Part shown: positions 9,879-21,275 of the stretch, piece by piece
Layout: the number at the start of each line of letters is the position of its first letter
Position numbering within the stretch: position 1 is the stretch's first letter
NCBI RefSeq assembly: GCF_019145235.1
Contig: NZ_JAHSTV010000003.1
Coordinates: 434,001-498,000 of the forward strand
Source of the DNA: Pseudomonas farris
GTDB taxonomy: Bacteria > Pseudomonadota > Gammaproteobacteria > Pseudomonadales > Pseudomonadaceae
Direction: 5' to 3'
Length of the DNA: 64,000 nucleotides
Program-made: the position numbers and the translations under genes
The notes under the pieces: generated by a model
Told to the model about the DNA's origin: nothing
Databases searched by the model: none
Seen by the model: the letters and a program-made list of their open reading frames with translations, nothing else

Positions 9879-10849
9879 TGAGCCAGCTCCCTCCTGCGAT
9901 TTTCCTGATGGGGCCGACGGCTGCCGGCAAGACCGACCTGGCCATCGAACTCACCAAGGTCCTGCCCTGCGAGCTGATCAGCGTCGATTCGGCGCTGGTT
10001 TACCGTGGCATGGACATTGGCACCGCCAAGCCTTCCAAAGAAATTCTGGCCGAATTCCCGCATCGATTGATCGATATTCTCGACCCGGCCGAAAGTTATT
10101 CGGCTGCTGATTTTCGTCGTGATGCGCTCCAGGCCATGGCCGAGATCACCGCGCGGGGCAAAATTCCGCTGCTGGTAGGCGGCACAATGCTCTACTACAA
10201 GGCTTTGCTCGAAGGTCTGGCCGACATGCCGGCGGCCGATCCGGACGTGCGCGCGCAAATTGAAGAAGAGGCTGCACGCCTTGGCTGGCAAGCCCTGCAC
10301 GATCAATTGGCGATCATCGATCCGCAATCCGCAGCGCGAATTCATCCGAACGATCCACAGCGCCTCAGTCGAGCGCTGGAAGTTTATCGCGTCAGTGGTC
10401 AGAGCATGACTGAGCTACGCTTGCGACAATCTGCGCAAAGTACTGAAGCAGCCGCTTCGGGACTGCAACAATTGCCCTATACTGTCGCGAACTTGGCCAT
10501 CGCTCCGGCAAATCGCCAGGTACTGCACGAGCGTATTAAACAAAGATTCACAAATATGTTGGAACAGGGATTCATCGAAGAGGTCGTAGCCCTGCGAGAT
10601 AGAGGTGACCTGCATTCAGGGTTGTCGTCTATACGTGCTGTGGGTTATCGACAAGTCTGGGATTACCTGGATGGCAAGCTGACGCAAGCCGAGATGCAGG
10701 AGCGTGGAATCATTGCCACGCGCCAATTGGCAAAGCGCCAGTTCACCTGGCTACGCAGTTGGGCTGATTTACACTGGTTGGACAGCCTCGATTGCGACAA
10801 TCTGCCGCGCGCCTTGAAATACCTTGGGACCATCTCCATATTGAGCTGA
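9878..10849 (+). CDS. miaA: tRNA dimethylallyltransferase MiaA
   Basis: Adds the dimethylallyl group to A37 of tRNAs reading UNN codons. The 323-residue form beginning [19 protein letters not shown] is chosen: its ATG overlaps the mutL stop, whereas the longer open frame would start inside mut[15 protein letters not shown] is the P-loop, [18 protein letters not shown] the DSxQVY-type substrate loop (Ala replacing the usual Gln), and [14 protein letters not shown] the conserved middle motif; the C-terminus ([14 protein letters not shown]) matches the family. A GC-rich hairpin follows before hfq. Confidence 0.96.
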   Translation: MSQLPPAIFLMGPTAAGKTDLAIELTKVLPCELISVDSALVYRGMDIGTAKPSKEILAEFPHRLIDILDPAESYSAADFRRDALQAMAEITARGKIPLLVGGTMLYYKALLEGLADMPAADPDVRAQIEEEAARLGWQALHDQLAIIDPQSAARIHPNDPQRLSRALEVYRVSGQSMTELRLRQSAQSTEAAASGLQQLPYTVANLAIAPANRQVLHERIKQRFTNMLEQGFIEEVVALRDRGDLHSGLSSIRAVGYRQVWDYLDGKLTQAEMQERGIIATRQLAKRQFTWLRSWADLHWLDSLDCDNLPRALKYLGTISILS

Positions 10850-10871
10850 GTCCTTGCAATTGCCGTCTATC

Positions 10872-10894
10872 CTTGGGGGTGTGACGGCCCCAAG
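10872..10894 (+). other. Stem-loop between miaA and hfq
   Basis: CTTGGGG, a nine-base loop, then CCCCAAG form a seven-pair hairpin about 23 bases after the miaA stop. No uridine run follows directly, so it may be an mRNA processing or attenuation element rather than a full terminator; hfq in this cluster usually also has its own promoter. Confidence 0.45.
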
Positions 10895-10943
10895 CCATTT
10901 GTTTACCTATTTTTTATATTGAATCCTTAAAGGAGTGCGGCAC

Positions 10944-11204
10944 ATGTCAAAAGGGCATTCGCTACAAGACCCTTACTTGAATACTTTACGTAAAGAGAAA
11001 GTGGGGGTTTCCATCTACCTGGTCAACGGGATCAAACTGCAAGGCACGATCGAGTCTTTCGACCAGTTCGTTATCCTGCTGAAAAACACCGTTAGCCAAA
11101 TGGTTTACAAACACGCTATCTCTACAGTGGTGCCGGTTCGTCCAATTCGTCTGCCTAGCGCAACCGAATCCGAAGCAGGTGACGCTGAGCCAGGTAACGC
11201 CTGA
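10944..11204 (+). CDS. hfq: RNA chaperone Hfq
   Basis: Hfq forms hexameric rings that pair small RNAs with mRNAs and, with Crc, governs catabolite repression in Pseudomonas. The 86-residue protein starts at [13 protein letters not shown]; an in-frame ATG three codons earlier sits inside the ribosome-binding sequence AAGGAGTGCGG. Sm1 ([20 protein letters not shown]) and Sm2 ([10 protein letters not shown]) motifs are intact. The C-terminal tail is short and acidic, as in other pseudomonads. It is followed 12 bases later by hflX. Confidence 0.98.
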   Translation: MSKGHSLQDPYLNTLRKEKVGVSIYLVNGIKLQGTIESFDQFVILLKNTVSQMVYKHAISTVVPVRPIRLPSATESEAGDAEPGNA

Positions 11205-11216
11205 TAGGAGTCTCCT

Positions 11217-12518
11217 TTGTTCTTTGAGCGCCACGGTGGTGGTGAACGGGCAATTCTCGTTCACTTGGATGGTCAGGACCCTGAGGCGCGCGAAGATCCG
11301 CAGGAGTTTCAGGAGTTGGCAATTTCGGCAGGCGCCGAGACCGTCGCGTTTTTTAACGTGCCGCGTCATCGGCCAACCGCCAAAACCCTGATTAGCAGTG
11401 GCAAGGTCGAAGAATTACGCGACCTGGTCAGCGCCGAACAGGTCGATCTGGTGATTTTCAATCACATCCTCACGCCCAGTCAGGAACGTAACCTCGAACG
11501 TATTTTCGAGTGCCGCGTGATCGACCGCACGGGTTTGATTCTCGATATCTTCGCCCAACGCGCCCGCACCCATGAAGGCAAGCTCCAGGTTGAACTGGCC
11601 CAGCTTGAACACATGAGTACGCGGCTGGTTCGTGGCTGGACTCACCTTGAGCGGCAGAAGGGCGGTATCGGTCTGCGCGGCCCGGGTGAAACCCAGCTGG
11701 AAACCGACCGGCGCCTGTTGCGGGTTCGCCTGCGGCAGATCAAGGGGCGCCTGGAAAAGGTCCGCAGCCAGCGCGAGCAATCTCGTCGCGGGCGCAAACG
11801 TGCTGACATTCCGACGGTTTCACTGGTGGGTTATACCAACGCCGGCAAATCGACGCTGTTCAACTCGGTCACTGATTCCGACGTCTTCGCCGCCGACCAG
11901 TTATTCGCTACCCTCGACCCGACCTTGCGCCGACTCGAACTCGATGACCTCGGGCCGATCGTGCTGGCCGACACAGTGGGCTTCATTCGCCACTTGCCGC
12001 ACAAACTGGTCGAGGCATTTCGGGCTACGCTCGAAGAGTCGAGCAACTCCGACCTGCTGCTGCACGTGATCGATGCGCATGAGCCTGAGCGGATGGCCCA
12101 GATTGAACAGGTCATGGTGGTGCTCGGAGAGATCGGGGCACAAGACTTGCCGATCCTTGAGGTATACAACAAACTCGATTTGCTCGAGGGTGTTGAGCCG
12201 CAGATCCAGCGCGATGCCGATGGCAAACCGCAGCGGGTCTGGTTGTCGGCCAAGGACGGTACCGGTCTGGACCTGCTCAAGCAGGCTGTGGCCGAACTGT
12301 TAGGCAGTGATTTGTTTGTTGGCACCTTGCGCTTGCCGCAGCGTTTTGCTCGACTGCGTGCGCAGTTTTTCGAACTCGGTGCGGTGCAAAAAGAAGAACA
12401 CGACGAAGAAGGCATCAGCTTGCTGGCTGTACGCTTGCCACGAATCGAATTGAATCGACTCGTGAGCCGTGAAGGTCTGCAGCCGATGGAATTCATCGAG
12501 CAACACACTTTGCAATAA
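11217..12518 (+). CDS. hflX: Ribosome-associated GTPase HflX
   Basis: HflX is a GTPase that splits stalled 70S ribosomes under stress. It uses a TTG start (MFFERHGGGERAILV) behind the site AGGAG, because no suitable ATG exists in frame. The N-terminal nucleotide-binding domain runs to about residue 190 with the glycine-rich signature GGIGLRGPGETQLETDRR and a basic coiled coil; the G domain follows with VGYTNAGKSTLFNS (P-loop), DTVGFIRHLP (G3) and NKLD (G4). The 433-residue length is normal. It sits between hfq and hflKC as in E. coli. Confidence 0.96.
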   Translation: MFFERHGGGERAILVHLDGQDPEAREDPQEFQELAISAGAETVAFFNVPRHRPTAKTLISSGKVEELRDLVSAEQVDLVIFNHILTPSQERNLERIFECRVIDRTGLILDIFAQRARTHEGKLQVELAQLEHMSTRLVRGWTHLERQKGGIGLRGPGETQLETDRRLLRVRLRQIKGRLEKVRSQREQSRRGRKRADIPTVSLVGYTNAGKSTLFNSVTDSDVFAADQLFATLDPTLRRLELDDLGPIVLADTVGFIRHLPHKLVEAFRATLEESSNSDLLLHVIDAHEPERMAQIEQVMVVLGEIGAQDLPILEVYNKLDLLEGVEPQIQRDADGKPQRVWLSAKDGTGLDLLKQAVAELLGSDLFVGTLRLPQRFARLRAQFFELGAVQKEEHDEEGISLLAVRLPRIELNRLVSREGLQPMEFIEQHTLQ

Positions 12519-12614
12519 AAGCCTGAGAAAGCGGTTGTGCCGTGGTGACAGGCATTCTGTAGCATTGGTCGGCGCGCCGTGGGTGCGTCTTTGCTTTATC
12601 AGATGGAGAGCGCT

Positions 12615-13787
12615 ATGGCTTGGAATGAGCCGGGTGGCAACTCGAATAATCAGGATCCTTGGGGTGGCAAGCGCCGCAATAACGGCGACCGCAAGGGACC
12701 ACCGGATCTCGACGAGGCCTTCCGAAAGCTGCAGGAAAGCCTGAACGGGTTGTTCGGTGGTGGTAAAAAACGCGGTGACGAGGGCGGTGGTTCGGGCAAG
12801 AGTGGCGGCTTCGGCGGCCTGCTCGGCATCGGCCTGGTCGTGCTGGCGGCTGTGTGGCTGTACAGCGCTGTCTACGTGGTCGACGAGCAGGAGCAAGCTG
12901 TAGTGCTGCGCTTCGGCAAATACTATGAAACCGTCGGCCCGGGCCTGAACATCTATTTCCCGCCGATCGATCGCAAGTACATGGAAAACGTCACGCGTGA
13001 GCGTGCCTATACCAAGCAGGGTCAAATGCTGACTGAAGACGAAAACATCGTCGAAGTGCCGCTGACCGTGCAGTACAAGATCAGCAACCTGCAAGACTTC
13101 GTGCTGAACGTCGATCAGCCGGAAATCAGCCTGCAACATGCGACCGACAGTGCCTTGCGTCACGTGGTGGGTTCTACCGCCATGGATCAGGTGCTGACCG
13201 AAGGTCGTGAATTGATGGCCAGCGAAATCAAGGAGCGTCTGCAACGCTTCCTCGATACCTATCGCACCGGTATCACCGTCACCCAGGTCAACGTACAGAG
13301 CGCAGCTGCACCGCGTGAAGTTCAGGAAGCCTTCGATGACGTGATCCGCGCCCGTGAAGACGAGCAGCGTTCGCGCAACCAGGCTGAAACCTACGCCAAC
13401 GGTGTCGTGCCGGAAGCCCGTGGTCAGGCCCAGCGCATCCTCGAGGATGCCAACGGTTACCGCGACGAGACCGTCTCCCGCGCCAAGGGTGAGGCCGATC
13501 GCTTCACCAAGCTGGTAGCCGAGTATCGCAAGGCCCCTGAAGTCACCCGCCAGCGTCTGTACCTGGACACCATGCAGGAAATCTTCAGCAACACCAGCAA
13601 GGTTCTCGTGACCGGCAACAAGGATGGCCAGAACAATCTGCTGTACTTGCCGCTGGACAAGATGATCGACAGTGGCCGCAGCCCCGGTGCTCCGGTGACC
13701 GGCGCAGCAGCCAGCAGTAATGAAGTGAATGCGCGTGCAGCAGCTGATCTGCAGCAACAGCAAGCACGTACCAGGGAGAGTCGCTGA
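12615..13787 (+). CDS. hflK: FtsH protease modulator HflK
   Basis: HflK and HflC form a large cage around the membrane protease FtsH and modulate its activity. The chosen start is the ATG at 12615 (MAWNEPGGNSNNQDPWGG), giving 390 residues; a longer frame from 12579 lacks the conserved N-terminus. A Gly/Asn-rich cytoplasmic segment precedes one membrane helix (about residues 60-85, LLGIGLVVLAAVWLYSAVYV), then the SPFH domain and a long helical coiled coil, ending in a Gln/Ala-rich tail. It overlaps hflC by one base. Confidence 0.95.
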   Translation: MAWNEPGGNSNNQDPWGGKRRNNGDRKGPPDLDEAFRKLQESLNGLFGGGKKRGDEGGGSGKSGGFGGLLGIGLVVLAAVWLYSAVYVVDEQEQAVVLRFGKYYETVGPGLNIYFPPIDRKYMENVTRERAYTKQGQMLTEDENIVEVPLTVQYKISNLQDFVLNVDQPEISLQHATDSALRHVVGSTAMDQVLTEGRELMASEIKERLQRFLDTYRTGITVTQVNVQSAAAPREVQEAFDDVIRAREDEQRSRNQAETYANGVVPEARGQAQRILEDANGYRDETVSRAKGEADRFTKLVAEYRKAPEVTRQRLYLDTMQEIFSNTSKVLVTGNKDGQNNLLYLPLDKMIDSGRSPGAPVTGAAASSNEVNARAAADLQQQQARTRESR

Positions 13788-14656
13788 TGAGCAATAAATC
13801 GCTGATCGCCCTTATTATCGGCGTCGTCGTGGCGATCGTTGCCTGGAACTGCTTCTACATCGTGGCTCAGACCGAGCGCGCGGTGATGCTGCAGTTCGGT
13901 CGCGTGGTCCAGGCCGATGTTCAGCCGGGCCTGCATGTGAAAGTGCCTTACGTGAACAAGGTGCGCAAATTCGACGCGCGTCTGATGACACTGGATGCAC
14001 CGACACAGCGCTTCCTGACGCTGGAAAAGAAAGCCGTAATGGTCGATGCCTACGCCAAGTGGCGTGTGAAAGATGCCGAGCGCTTCTACACCGCGACTTC
14101 CGGCCTCAAGCAGATTGCCGACGAGCGTCTTTCCCGTCGTCTGGAATCGGGCCTGCGTGACCAGTTCGGTAAGCGCACCCTACACGAAGTAGTGTCCGGT
14201 GAGCGTGATGCGCTGATGGCTGACATCACCAATTCGCTGAACAAGATGGCGGAAAAAGAGCTGGGCATTGAAGTTGTCGATGTCCGGGTCAAAACCATCG
14301 ACCTGCCGAAGGAAGTGAACCGCAGCGTGTTCGAACGTATGAGCACCGAACGTGAGCGTGAAGCTCGCGAGCACCGCGCCAAGGGTAACGAGCTGGCTGA
14401 AGGCATCCGTGCCGACGCCGACCGTCAACGCCGCGTGCTGCTGGCTGAAGCCTATCGTGAGTCCGAAGAGGTTCGCGGTGACGGTGACGCCCAGGCTGCT
14501 GCGATCTACTCCAAGGCATACGGCCAGGATCAGGAGTTCTACGCGTTCTACCGTAGCCTGCGTGCCTACCGTGAAAGCTTCGCGAACAAATCCGACGTCA
14601 TGGTCCTGGACCCGGGCAGCGACTTCTTCCGTTACCTGGAAAAAGCCAAGCCTTGA
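13787..14656 (+). CDS. hflC: FtsH protease modulator HflC
   Basis: Partner of HflK in the HflKC-FtsH complex of the inner membrane. The 289-residue protein opens with a membrane helix (LIALIIGVVVAIVAWNCFYI) followed by an SPFH domain with LQFGRVVQADVQPGLHVKVP and a helical C-terminal part (AEAYRESEEVRGDGDAQAAA). The ATG shares a base with the hflK stop, so the two are translationally coupled. Confidence 0.96.
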   Translation: MSNKSLIALIIGVVVAIVAWNCFYIVAQTERAVMLQFGRVVQADVQPGLHVKVPYVNKVRKFDARLMTLDAPTQRFLTLEKKAVMVDAYAKWRVKDAERFYTATSGLKQIADERLSRRLESGLRDQFGKRTLHEVVSGERDALMADITNSLNKMAEKELGIEVVDVRVKTIDLPKEVNRSVFERMSTEREREAREHRAKGNELAEGIRADADRQRRVLLAEAYRESEEVRGDGDAQAAAIYSKAYGQDQEFYAFYRSLRAYRESFANKSDVMVLDPGSDFFRYLEKAKP

Positions 14657-14971
14657 TGCGGCGTTGACCTGAATCATCCCCCGCCTGGCGGCTAAAGCCT
14701 CGGGCGGGGTGATCCTTTGGGAAAACGTGTGTATGATGCGGCAGCCGGGAAATTCCCGGCTTTTTTGCGTCTGCACGTTTGATTGCTGTTTTTATGCAGG
14801 CGCCCGAGTTGAATGACTCGACAGGTTTTTCGAGGAAAATGGTTGGCGAAGCCGATTTCAGGCTTTTCGCCCCGTTGTTCATGCGCGTGGTTTGCACATG
14901 AGCCGATCATTTTCTGCTTCACTCAAGGCTCGCCCAAAGGCTTGTCGCCCGGATCATAGGGGAATGGCGTA
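14657..14971. other. Gap between hflC and hisZ, no gene recognised
   Basis: 315 bases. It holds a GGCGGGG/CCCCGCC stem just after hflC and a terminator at 14744-14767. In P. aeruginosa a small DUF2065 membrane protein gene lies at this spot; I translated the region and found no such protein. The open frames present are short and lack a plausible ribosome site. The promoter for hisZ-purA presumably lies in 14770-14950. Confidence 0.6.
14744..14767 (+). terminator. Rho-independent terminator after hflKC
   Basis: GCCGGG, loop AAATT, CCCGGC, then TTTTTT. It ends the long plus-strand series that began with nnr and separates it from hisZ. Confidence 0.8.
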
Positions 14972-16159
14972 ATGGCAACGGTAGACCGCTGGCTGCTGCC
15001 AGATGGCATCGAAGAAGTACTGCCACCAGAAGCTGCGCGCATTGAAGTAGCGCGTCGCCAGGTGTTGGATCTGTTCCAGAGCTGGGGTTACGAGTTTGTC
15101 GTGACTCCCCATATCGAGTACCTGGAATCCCTGCTGACCGGCGCGGGTTCGGATCTTGATCTGCGTACCTTCAAGGTCATCGACCCGCAGTCGGGCCGGC
15201 AGATGGGTTTCCGTGCCGACATCACGCCGCAAGTGGCGCGCATCGATGCGCACACCCTGCGTCGCGAAGGTCCGAGCCGTCTGTGTTATGCCGGTAGCGT
15301 GCTGCATGCTCAGCCGCGCGCCTTGTCGTCCTCGCGCAGCCCGATTCAACTGGGTGCCGAGTTGTACGGCGATGCCAGCCCGAGCAGCGACGTGGAAGTC
15401 ATCAGCCTGATGCTGGCCATGCTGCAACTGGCCGATGTGCCGGATGTGCACATGGACCTCGGCCATGTCGGTATCTACCGCGGCCTGGCCCGCGCCGCCG
15501 GTTTGTCCGGCGAAGTCGAGCAACAGTTGTTCGATGCGTTGCAACGTAAAGCCATCGACGAGGTCATTACCTTGACCGAAGGCCTGCCTGCCGATCTGTC
15601 GGGCATGCTGCGAGCGTTGGTCGACCTGTGTGGCGGTCGTGAAGTGTTGAGCGCAGCGCGTGAGCGTCTGGCCAATGCGCCGGGACCCGTGCTGGCGGCC
15701 CTGGACGATTTGCTGGCAATTGCCGAGCGTCTGTCCACGCGTTTCCCGGAATTACCGTTGTATTTCGACCTGGGCGAGTTGCGCGGCTACCACTACCACA
15801 CCGGTGTAGTGTTCGCCGTGTTCGTGCCGGGTGTTGGCCAGTCCATTGCTCAGGGCGGTCGTTACGACGACATCGGTGCCGACTTCGGTCGTGCCCGTCC
15901 GGCAACTGGTTTCTCTACCGATTTGAAAACCCTGGTGACCCTGGGGCGTGCTGAAATCGAGCTACCGTCTGGCGGTATCTGGATGCCTGACAGTACGGAT
16001 GCAGCTCTCTGGCAGCAGGTTTGCCAGTTGCGCAGTGAGGGTCAGCGTGTCGTTCAGGCATTGCCTGGGCAACTTTTGGCCGCCGCCCGTGAAGCGGACT
16101 GCGACCGGCAATTGATTCAGCAGAACGGGCTTTGGCAAGTATTGCCGCTGGCTTCTTGA
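14972..16159 (+). CDS. hisZ: ATP phosphoribosyltransferase regulatory subunit HisZ
   Basis: HisZ is a catalytically inactive histidyl-tRNA-synthetase-like protein that joins the short form of HisG to make the first enzyme of histidine synthesis and confers feedback control. The 395-residue protein contains class II synthetase-like segments: [32 protein letters not shown] (motif 2-like), and [21 protein letters not shown] (motif 3-like). It lacks the C-terminal anticodon-binding domain of true HisRS, which supports HisZ. It lies 54 bases before purA, as throughout Pseudomonas. Confidence 0.95.
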   Translation: MATVDRWLLPDGIEEVLPPEAARIEVARRQVLDLFQSWGYEFVVTPHIEYLESLLTGAGSDLDLRTFKVIDPQSGRQMGFRADITPQVARIDAHTLRREGPSRLCYAGSVLHAQPRALSSSRSPIQLGAELYGDASPSSDVEVISLMLAMLQLADVPDVHMDLGHVGIYRGLARAAGLSGEVEQQLFDALQRKAIDEVITLTEGLPADLSGMLRALVDLCGGREVLSAARERLANAPGPVLAALDDLLAIAERLSTRFPELPLYFDLGELRGYHYHTGVVFAVFVPGVGQSIAQGGRYDDIGADFGRARPATGFSTDLKTLVTLGRAEIELPSGGIWMPDSTDAALWQQVCQLRSEGQRVVQALPGQLLAAAREADCDRQLIQQNGLWQVLPLAS

Positions 16160-17503
<1,344 letters not shown>

Positions 17504-17525
17504 TAAGTCGTTGATGTAAAACACG

Positions 17526-17549
17526 AAGGCCCCTTAATTGGGGCCTTTG
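17526..17549 (+). terminator. Rho-independent terminator after purA
   Basis: AAGGCCCC, loop TTAATT, GGGGCCTTT: an eight-pair hairpin with a short U tract 23 bases after the purA stop. Confidence 0.8.
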
Positions 17550-17652
17550 TCGTTTATGCCTGTCGAACGGCATGACCTTTGCTGGGAACATTGAAAAAGC
17601 ATCGTTTCTGACGTGCTATCAATTTGATGGCGTCAAAGCAGAGGGATTTTCA

Positions 17653-19587
17653 GTGTCGGCCGTTCTCTCACTGTTACAAAGCCGTCTCTTGCGGCCCGTG
17701 TTCGTTACCCTTGGTATCGCCCTTTTGGTGCAGGTGCTGGTGGCTGTCGCTCTGACCCGGAGCACAGTGACTGCGCTGGAAGCTGATTTGGGTATGCGCC
17801 TGGACGCCGACAGCCAAAAGCTCTCTGGTGAACTTGAGCAGGCAGGGCGTGAAGTCACGTCGAGCCTGGATAACCTGTCCACCAGTACCCGTCAGCGCCT
17901 GACGGCCGGGCTGTCTTCGCGTCTGAAGGGCGAGCAGGCGCAACTGCGTACGACGTTGGAGAAGGACCTGAAGGATTCGGCCAACGACATGGCGCAGCTT
18001 CTGGCCTCGGTCGCACCCCGCGCCATGTGGGACAGCGACATTCCCACCCTGTCCGAATTCGCTCGCCGTGCCCAGCGTAATCCCAATGTGTTGTTCGTGG
18101 TCTACGACGACGCCACGGGCCAGCACCTGACGCGCTACCTCAACCGGGAGAACCCGATCAACAAGGCGCTTCTGGAAAAAGGCCAGGGCGAGCGGGCGTT
18201 GGACAAGGTCCTGGATGCGGCGAAGAACGATCCGTCGGTCTACTACCTTGAAGCCTCGATCAACCCCAATGGGGTAGAAATCGGCAAGGTCCTAATGGGG
18301 GTTTCGACCGCTTCCGTGGAAACCGATCTGGCGGCGCTGGACAAGCGCTTCTCGGCGCTGATCGCTAGCAGCGATCAATTGGTAGGCGACAGTCTCAAAG
18401 GCGCGGCAGCTGACAGCGCAACGGCGATGCGCGGGCGCCTGCAATCGGCGCAGTCCACCGCCACTGAAATGAAAACCAATACCACCACTGCCGTGCAGGA
18501 AGCGGCGGGGACTTTGCGCTGGCGCATCGGCATGGGCCTGGCGGTGGTGGGTTTTGGTGTGCTGCTGTTGCTGGCGGTGGTGCTGGGGCGTCGAGTGGTC
18601 AACCGCTTGAAGCTGCTGATCGCTGCCATGGATGATCTGGCGGCGGGTGAGGGTGATTTGACCAAGCGTGTGCAGATCAACAGCCAGGATGAGATCGGCG
18701 ACATGGCTTCAGCGGTCAATCGCTTTGTGGATAAGTTGCAGCCGATCGTGCGGGAGGCGGGCGATGTGGCCCAGCGTACCGGCGTGGAAATTGGTGCCAT
18801 GACCCTGCGCAATGCCGGTGCGGATGCAGCAGCGGGCATGCAGCGTGATGAAGTGGCCGAAAGCTTGCGCGCGTTGTCGCAAATGGCTGACGAAGCTCAG
18901 TCTGAAAGCCATGCCATGCAGGCTGCTTTGCAGCAGGTGGTGGGCATTCGTCAGGCCACGGATGAAAACACTCGGACCTCGGCGAAAGTCGGCAGCCTGA
19001 TCGAAGCGTTGGCCGGACAGGTCGACACCGGCGCGAAAGTCATTGAGCGCCTGGCGCAGCAGAGTGAGCAGATTGAAGTGGTATTGACTGTGATTCACGG
19101 GATCGCCGAACAAACCAACTTGCTGGCATTGAACGCGGCCATTGAGGCGGCGCGTGCCGGCGAGACCGGTCGCGGGTTTGCCGTGGTGGCGGATGAGGTG
19201 CGGGCACTGGCGAGCAAGACTCAGAGCTCAACCGGCGACATTCAGGCTCATATCGTTGCGTTGCAGCAGGGCGCGCGCGAGGCTGTTGCAGCGATTGGCC
19301 AGGCCGGACGTCAGGCCAGCGAAGGTTTGCTGGTGTTGCGCGACAGTGCGCGGTTGCAGCAGTCGGTGCAGGTGTCGGTTGAGCAGGTGCATGCGGCGAT
19401 CGGTCTGGCGACCCAGGCCGCGGCGCATCAGGCTCAAGGTGCGCAGGCCGTGCGTGGGCGGGTTGAGACCATTCATGCTCAGGCTGAGAAGGCTGCTCAG
19501 GCGGTGGTGGAGACTACGGCCAGCGGCAAAGTGCTGGATGGCTTGGCGGCGCAATTGAAGGCGAGCCTGGGGCAGTTCAGGGCTTGA
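17653..19587 (+). CDS. Methyl-accepting chemotaxis protein, ligand unknown
   Basis: A membrane chemoreceptor feeding CheA/CheW. I prefer the GTG at 17653 ([13 protein letters not shown]..., 644 residues) because it puts the first membrane helix near the N-terminus and has AGAGGG upstream; an ATG at 17572 would add 27 uncharacteristic residues. Layout: helix at about 15-35, a periplasmic domain of roughly 255 residues that I cannot assign to a sensor family, a second helix at about 293-315, HAMP, and a signalling coiled coil whose tip ([19 protein letters not shown] and [15 protein letters not shown]) is fully conserved. No CheR-docking pentapeptide is visible at the C-terminus. It lies alone after purA. 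Confidence 0.9.
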   Translation: MSAVLSLLQSRLLRPVFVTLGIALLVQVLVAVALTRSTVTALEADLGMRLDADSQKLSGELEQAGREVTSSLDNLSTSTRQRLTAGLSSRLKGEQAQLRTTLEKDLKDSANDMAQLLASVAPRAMWDSDIPTLSEFARRAQRNPNVLFVVYDDATGQHLTRYLNRENPINKALLEKGQGERALDKVLDAAKNDPSVYYLEASINPNGVEIGKVLMGVSTASVETDLAALDKRFSALIASSDQLVGDSLKGAAADSATAMRGRLQSAQSTATEMKTNTTTAVQEAAGTLRWRIGMGLAVVGFGVLLLLAVVLGRRVVNRLKLLIAAMDDLAAGEGDLTKRVQINSQDEIGDMASAVNRFVDKLQPIVREAGDVAQRTGVEIGAMTLRNAGADAAAGMQRDEVAESLRALSQMADEAQSESHAMQAALQQVVGIRQATDENTRTSAKVGSLIEALAGQVDTGAKVIERLAQQSEQIEVVLTVIHGIAEQTNLLALNAAIEAARAGETGRGFAVVADEVRALASKTQSSTGDIQAHIVALQQGAREAVAAIGQAGRQASEGLLVLRDSARLQQSVQVSVEQVHAAIGLATQAAAHQAQGAQAVRGRVETIHAQAEKAAQAVVETTASGKVLDGLAAQLKASLGQFRA

Positions 19588-19605
19588 TGGGGTGTCTGGG
19601 CTGGC

Positions 19606-19701
19606 CCCTTCGCGAGCAAGCCCGCTCCCACATTTTGATCTCTGGTGTTCACCAATGGCGTGATCAAGGCAGATCCAATGTGGGAGCGGGCTTGCTCGCG
19701 A
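19606..19701. repeat. REP pair (inverted)
   Basis: Two inverted copies of the GGGAGCGGGCTTGCTCGC REP sequence about 46 bases apart, in the gap between the convergent chemoreceptor and permease genes. A REP doublet of this form may act as a bidirectional transcript end. Confidence 0.85.
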
Positions 19702-19709
19702 TGACTATG

Positions 19710-21275
19710 TCAGCGGCCCAAATACATCCGGGTTGTTAACAGGTACACAGGCAACCCCGACACCAATATCAACAACGCCGCATAAGGCGCCGCCGCCGCA
19801 AACTCCACATTCGCGGTATGCGCCCAGACTTCCGTCGCCAGTGTGTTGAGCCCGGTCGGACTCAGCAGCAGCGTCGCTGTCAGCTCCTTCATCGCATCCA
19901 GAAACACCAGCGCAAACGCTGCCCCCAAGGCTGGGAAGATTATCGGCAACGTCACCCGACAAAACGCGCTGAAGGACGACGCTCCCAGCGTGCGTGCGGC
20001 CTCTTCCAGTTGTGGCGCTGCCTTGTTCAGCGCGGTGCGAATCGGCGCTTGAGCCAGCGGCAGAAACAACAGCGCATAAGCAATCAGCAGCAGCGCCGAG
20101 GTCTGGTACAGCACCGGCACATAATGCAGGGCGAAATACACCAGGGTCAGCGCAATTACTAATCCCGGCAGTGCATGCAGCAGATACGGCAGGCGTTCGG
20201 CCCAGATTGCCAGTCGGCCTTTATGGCGCACCACCAGCAACCCCACCGGTACCGCGAGCACCAGGCATAGCGCTGCGCCACCGAGAGACAGCGCCAGAGA
20301 CGACAACAAGGCCTCGCTGATCGCGGCCACCGGGAACGCCGCTGACGAACCCACCATCAGCCAGTACGCCAGCATCCCCAGCGGAATGCCGCTGCCGATG
20401 ATCGCTAGCAGCAGGCAGTAGAGTTGTCCGGCAGTCGCCCAAGGCCCCAGACGAACCTGCTGCGCATGCCGCGCCGCGCCCTGGCCGGTGCGCACATGTC
20501 GGCCCTTGCCACGCACTCGCAACTCCAGCCATAGCAGCACCAGACACAGCACCAGCAGCACCGCCGAAAGCATCGCTGCGTTAGCGTTGCTGAACTCCAG
20601 CTCGAACTGTTGGTAGATCGCTGTGGTGAAAGTCTGCAGGCCGATGATCGATAGTGCGCCGAACTCCACCAGCATGTGCAGCGCAATCAGCAGCGAACCG
20701 GCCAGCAGTGACGGCCAGAGCAAAGGCAGGGTGATTTTAAAGAACACGCCCCAGCGATTCTGCCCCAGGGTTCGTGCGGACTCCTCCAGGGACGGATCGA
20801 GATTGCGCAGGGTTGCCGCCACCGGCAGAAAAATCAGCGGGTATTTGGATAGGGTCATCACCAGGATCGCCCCACCCAGCCCTTCGAAATGAGCGCTCAG
20901 GGAGACCCAGGTGAAGCTGCTGACAAACGCCGGCACCGCGAACGGCAGGCACAGGATCACGCCCCATAGCCGTCGCCCCGGAAGATTGCTGCGCTCCAGC
21001 AGCCAGGCGAGCGACAAGCCAATCACACCGCAGGCCAGCGTGACGCCGATCATCAGCGCCAGCGTATTGCGCAGCAGGCCAAACACGTAGGGCCGCCACA
21101 ACAGATGCAGCGCCTCGGCCCAGCCGGCCTGCCAGGTCTTGAGGCCGACATAAGCCAGTGGCAACAGGCTGAGCACCACCAGCAGCAAAACCGGCAGTAA
21201 CAACCAGATCGACGGCCGCTTGCGCCGTGGCACGTAGCCCCCGCGCAAGGCGGGGGCAGATAACGATGCGCTCAT
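19710..21275 (-). CDS. Iron(III) ABC transporter permease, two-in-one (FbpB/SfuB type)
   Basis: Inner-membrane permease for periplasmic ferric-iron uptake. At 521 residues it is two fused permease halves of about six helices each, and both EAA loops are visible: EESARTLGQNRWGVFFKITLP in the first half (about residue 165) and EEAARTLGASSFSAFCRVTLP in the second (about 435). Its ATG shares one base with the stop of the upstream binding protein, so the two are translationally coupled. No ATPase gene (FbpC type) lies on either side; the system must borrow one encoded elsewhere. The substrate is inferred from the partner protein. Confidence 0.9.
   Translation of the reverse strand: MSASLSAPALRGGYVPRRKRPSIWLLLPVLLLVVLSLLPLAYVGLKTWQAGWAEALHLLWRPYVFGLLRNTLALMIGVTLACGVIGLSLAWLLERSNLPGRRLWGVILCLPFAVPAFVSSFTWVSLSAHFEGLGGAILVMTLSKYPLIFLPVAATLRNLDPSLEESARTLGQNRWGVFFKITLPLLWPSLLAGSLLIALHMLVEFGALSIIGLQTFTTAIYQQFELEFSNANAAMLSAVLLVLCLVLLWLELRVRGKGRHVRTGQGAARHAQQVRLGPWATAGQLYCLLLAIIGSGIPLGMLAYWLMVGSSAAFPVAAISEALLSSLALSLGGAALCLVLAVPVGLLVVRHKGRLAIWAERLPYLLHALPGLVIALTLVYFALHYVPVLYQTSALLLIAYALLFLPLAQAPIRTALNKAAPQLEEAARTLGASSFSAFCRVTLPIIFPALGAAFALVFLDAMKELTATLLLSPTGLNTLATEVWAHTANVEFAAAAPYAALLILVSGLPVYLLTTRMYLGR

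Noticed and set aside
17653..19587. Assignment of the chemoreceptor to a named receptor (for example Pct or Mcp types)
   Set aside because: The periplasmic domain shows no signature I can match, and neighbourhood gives no ligand clue.
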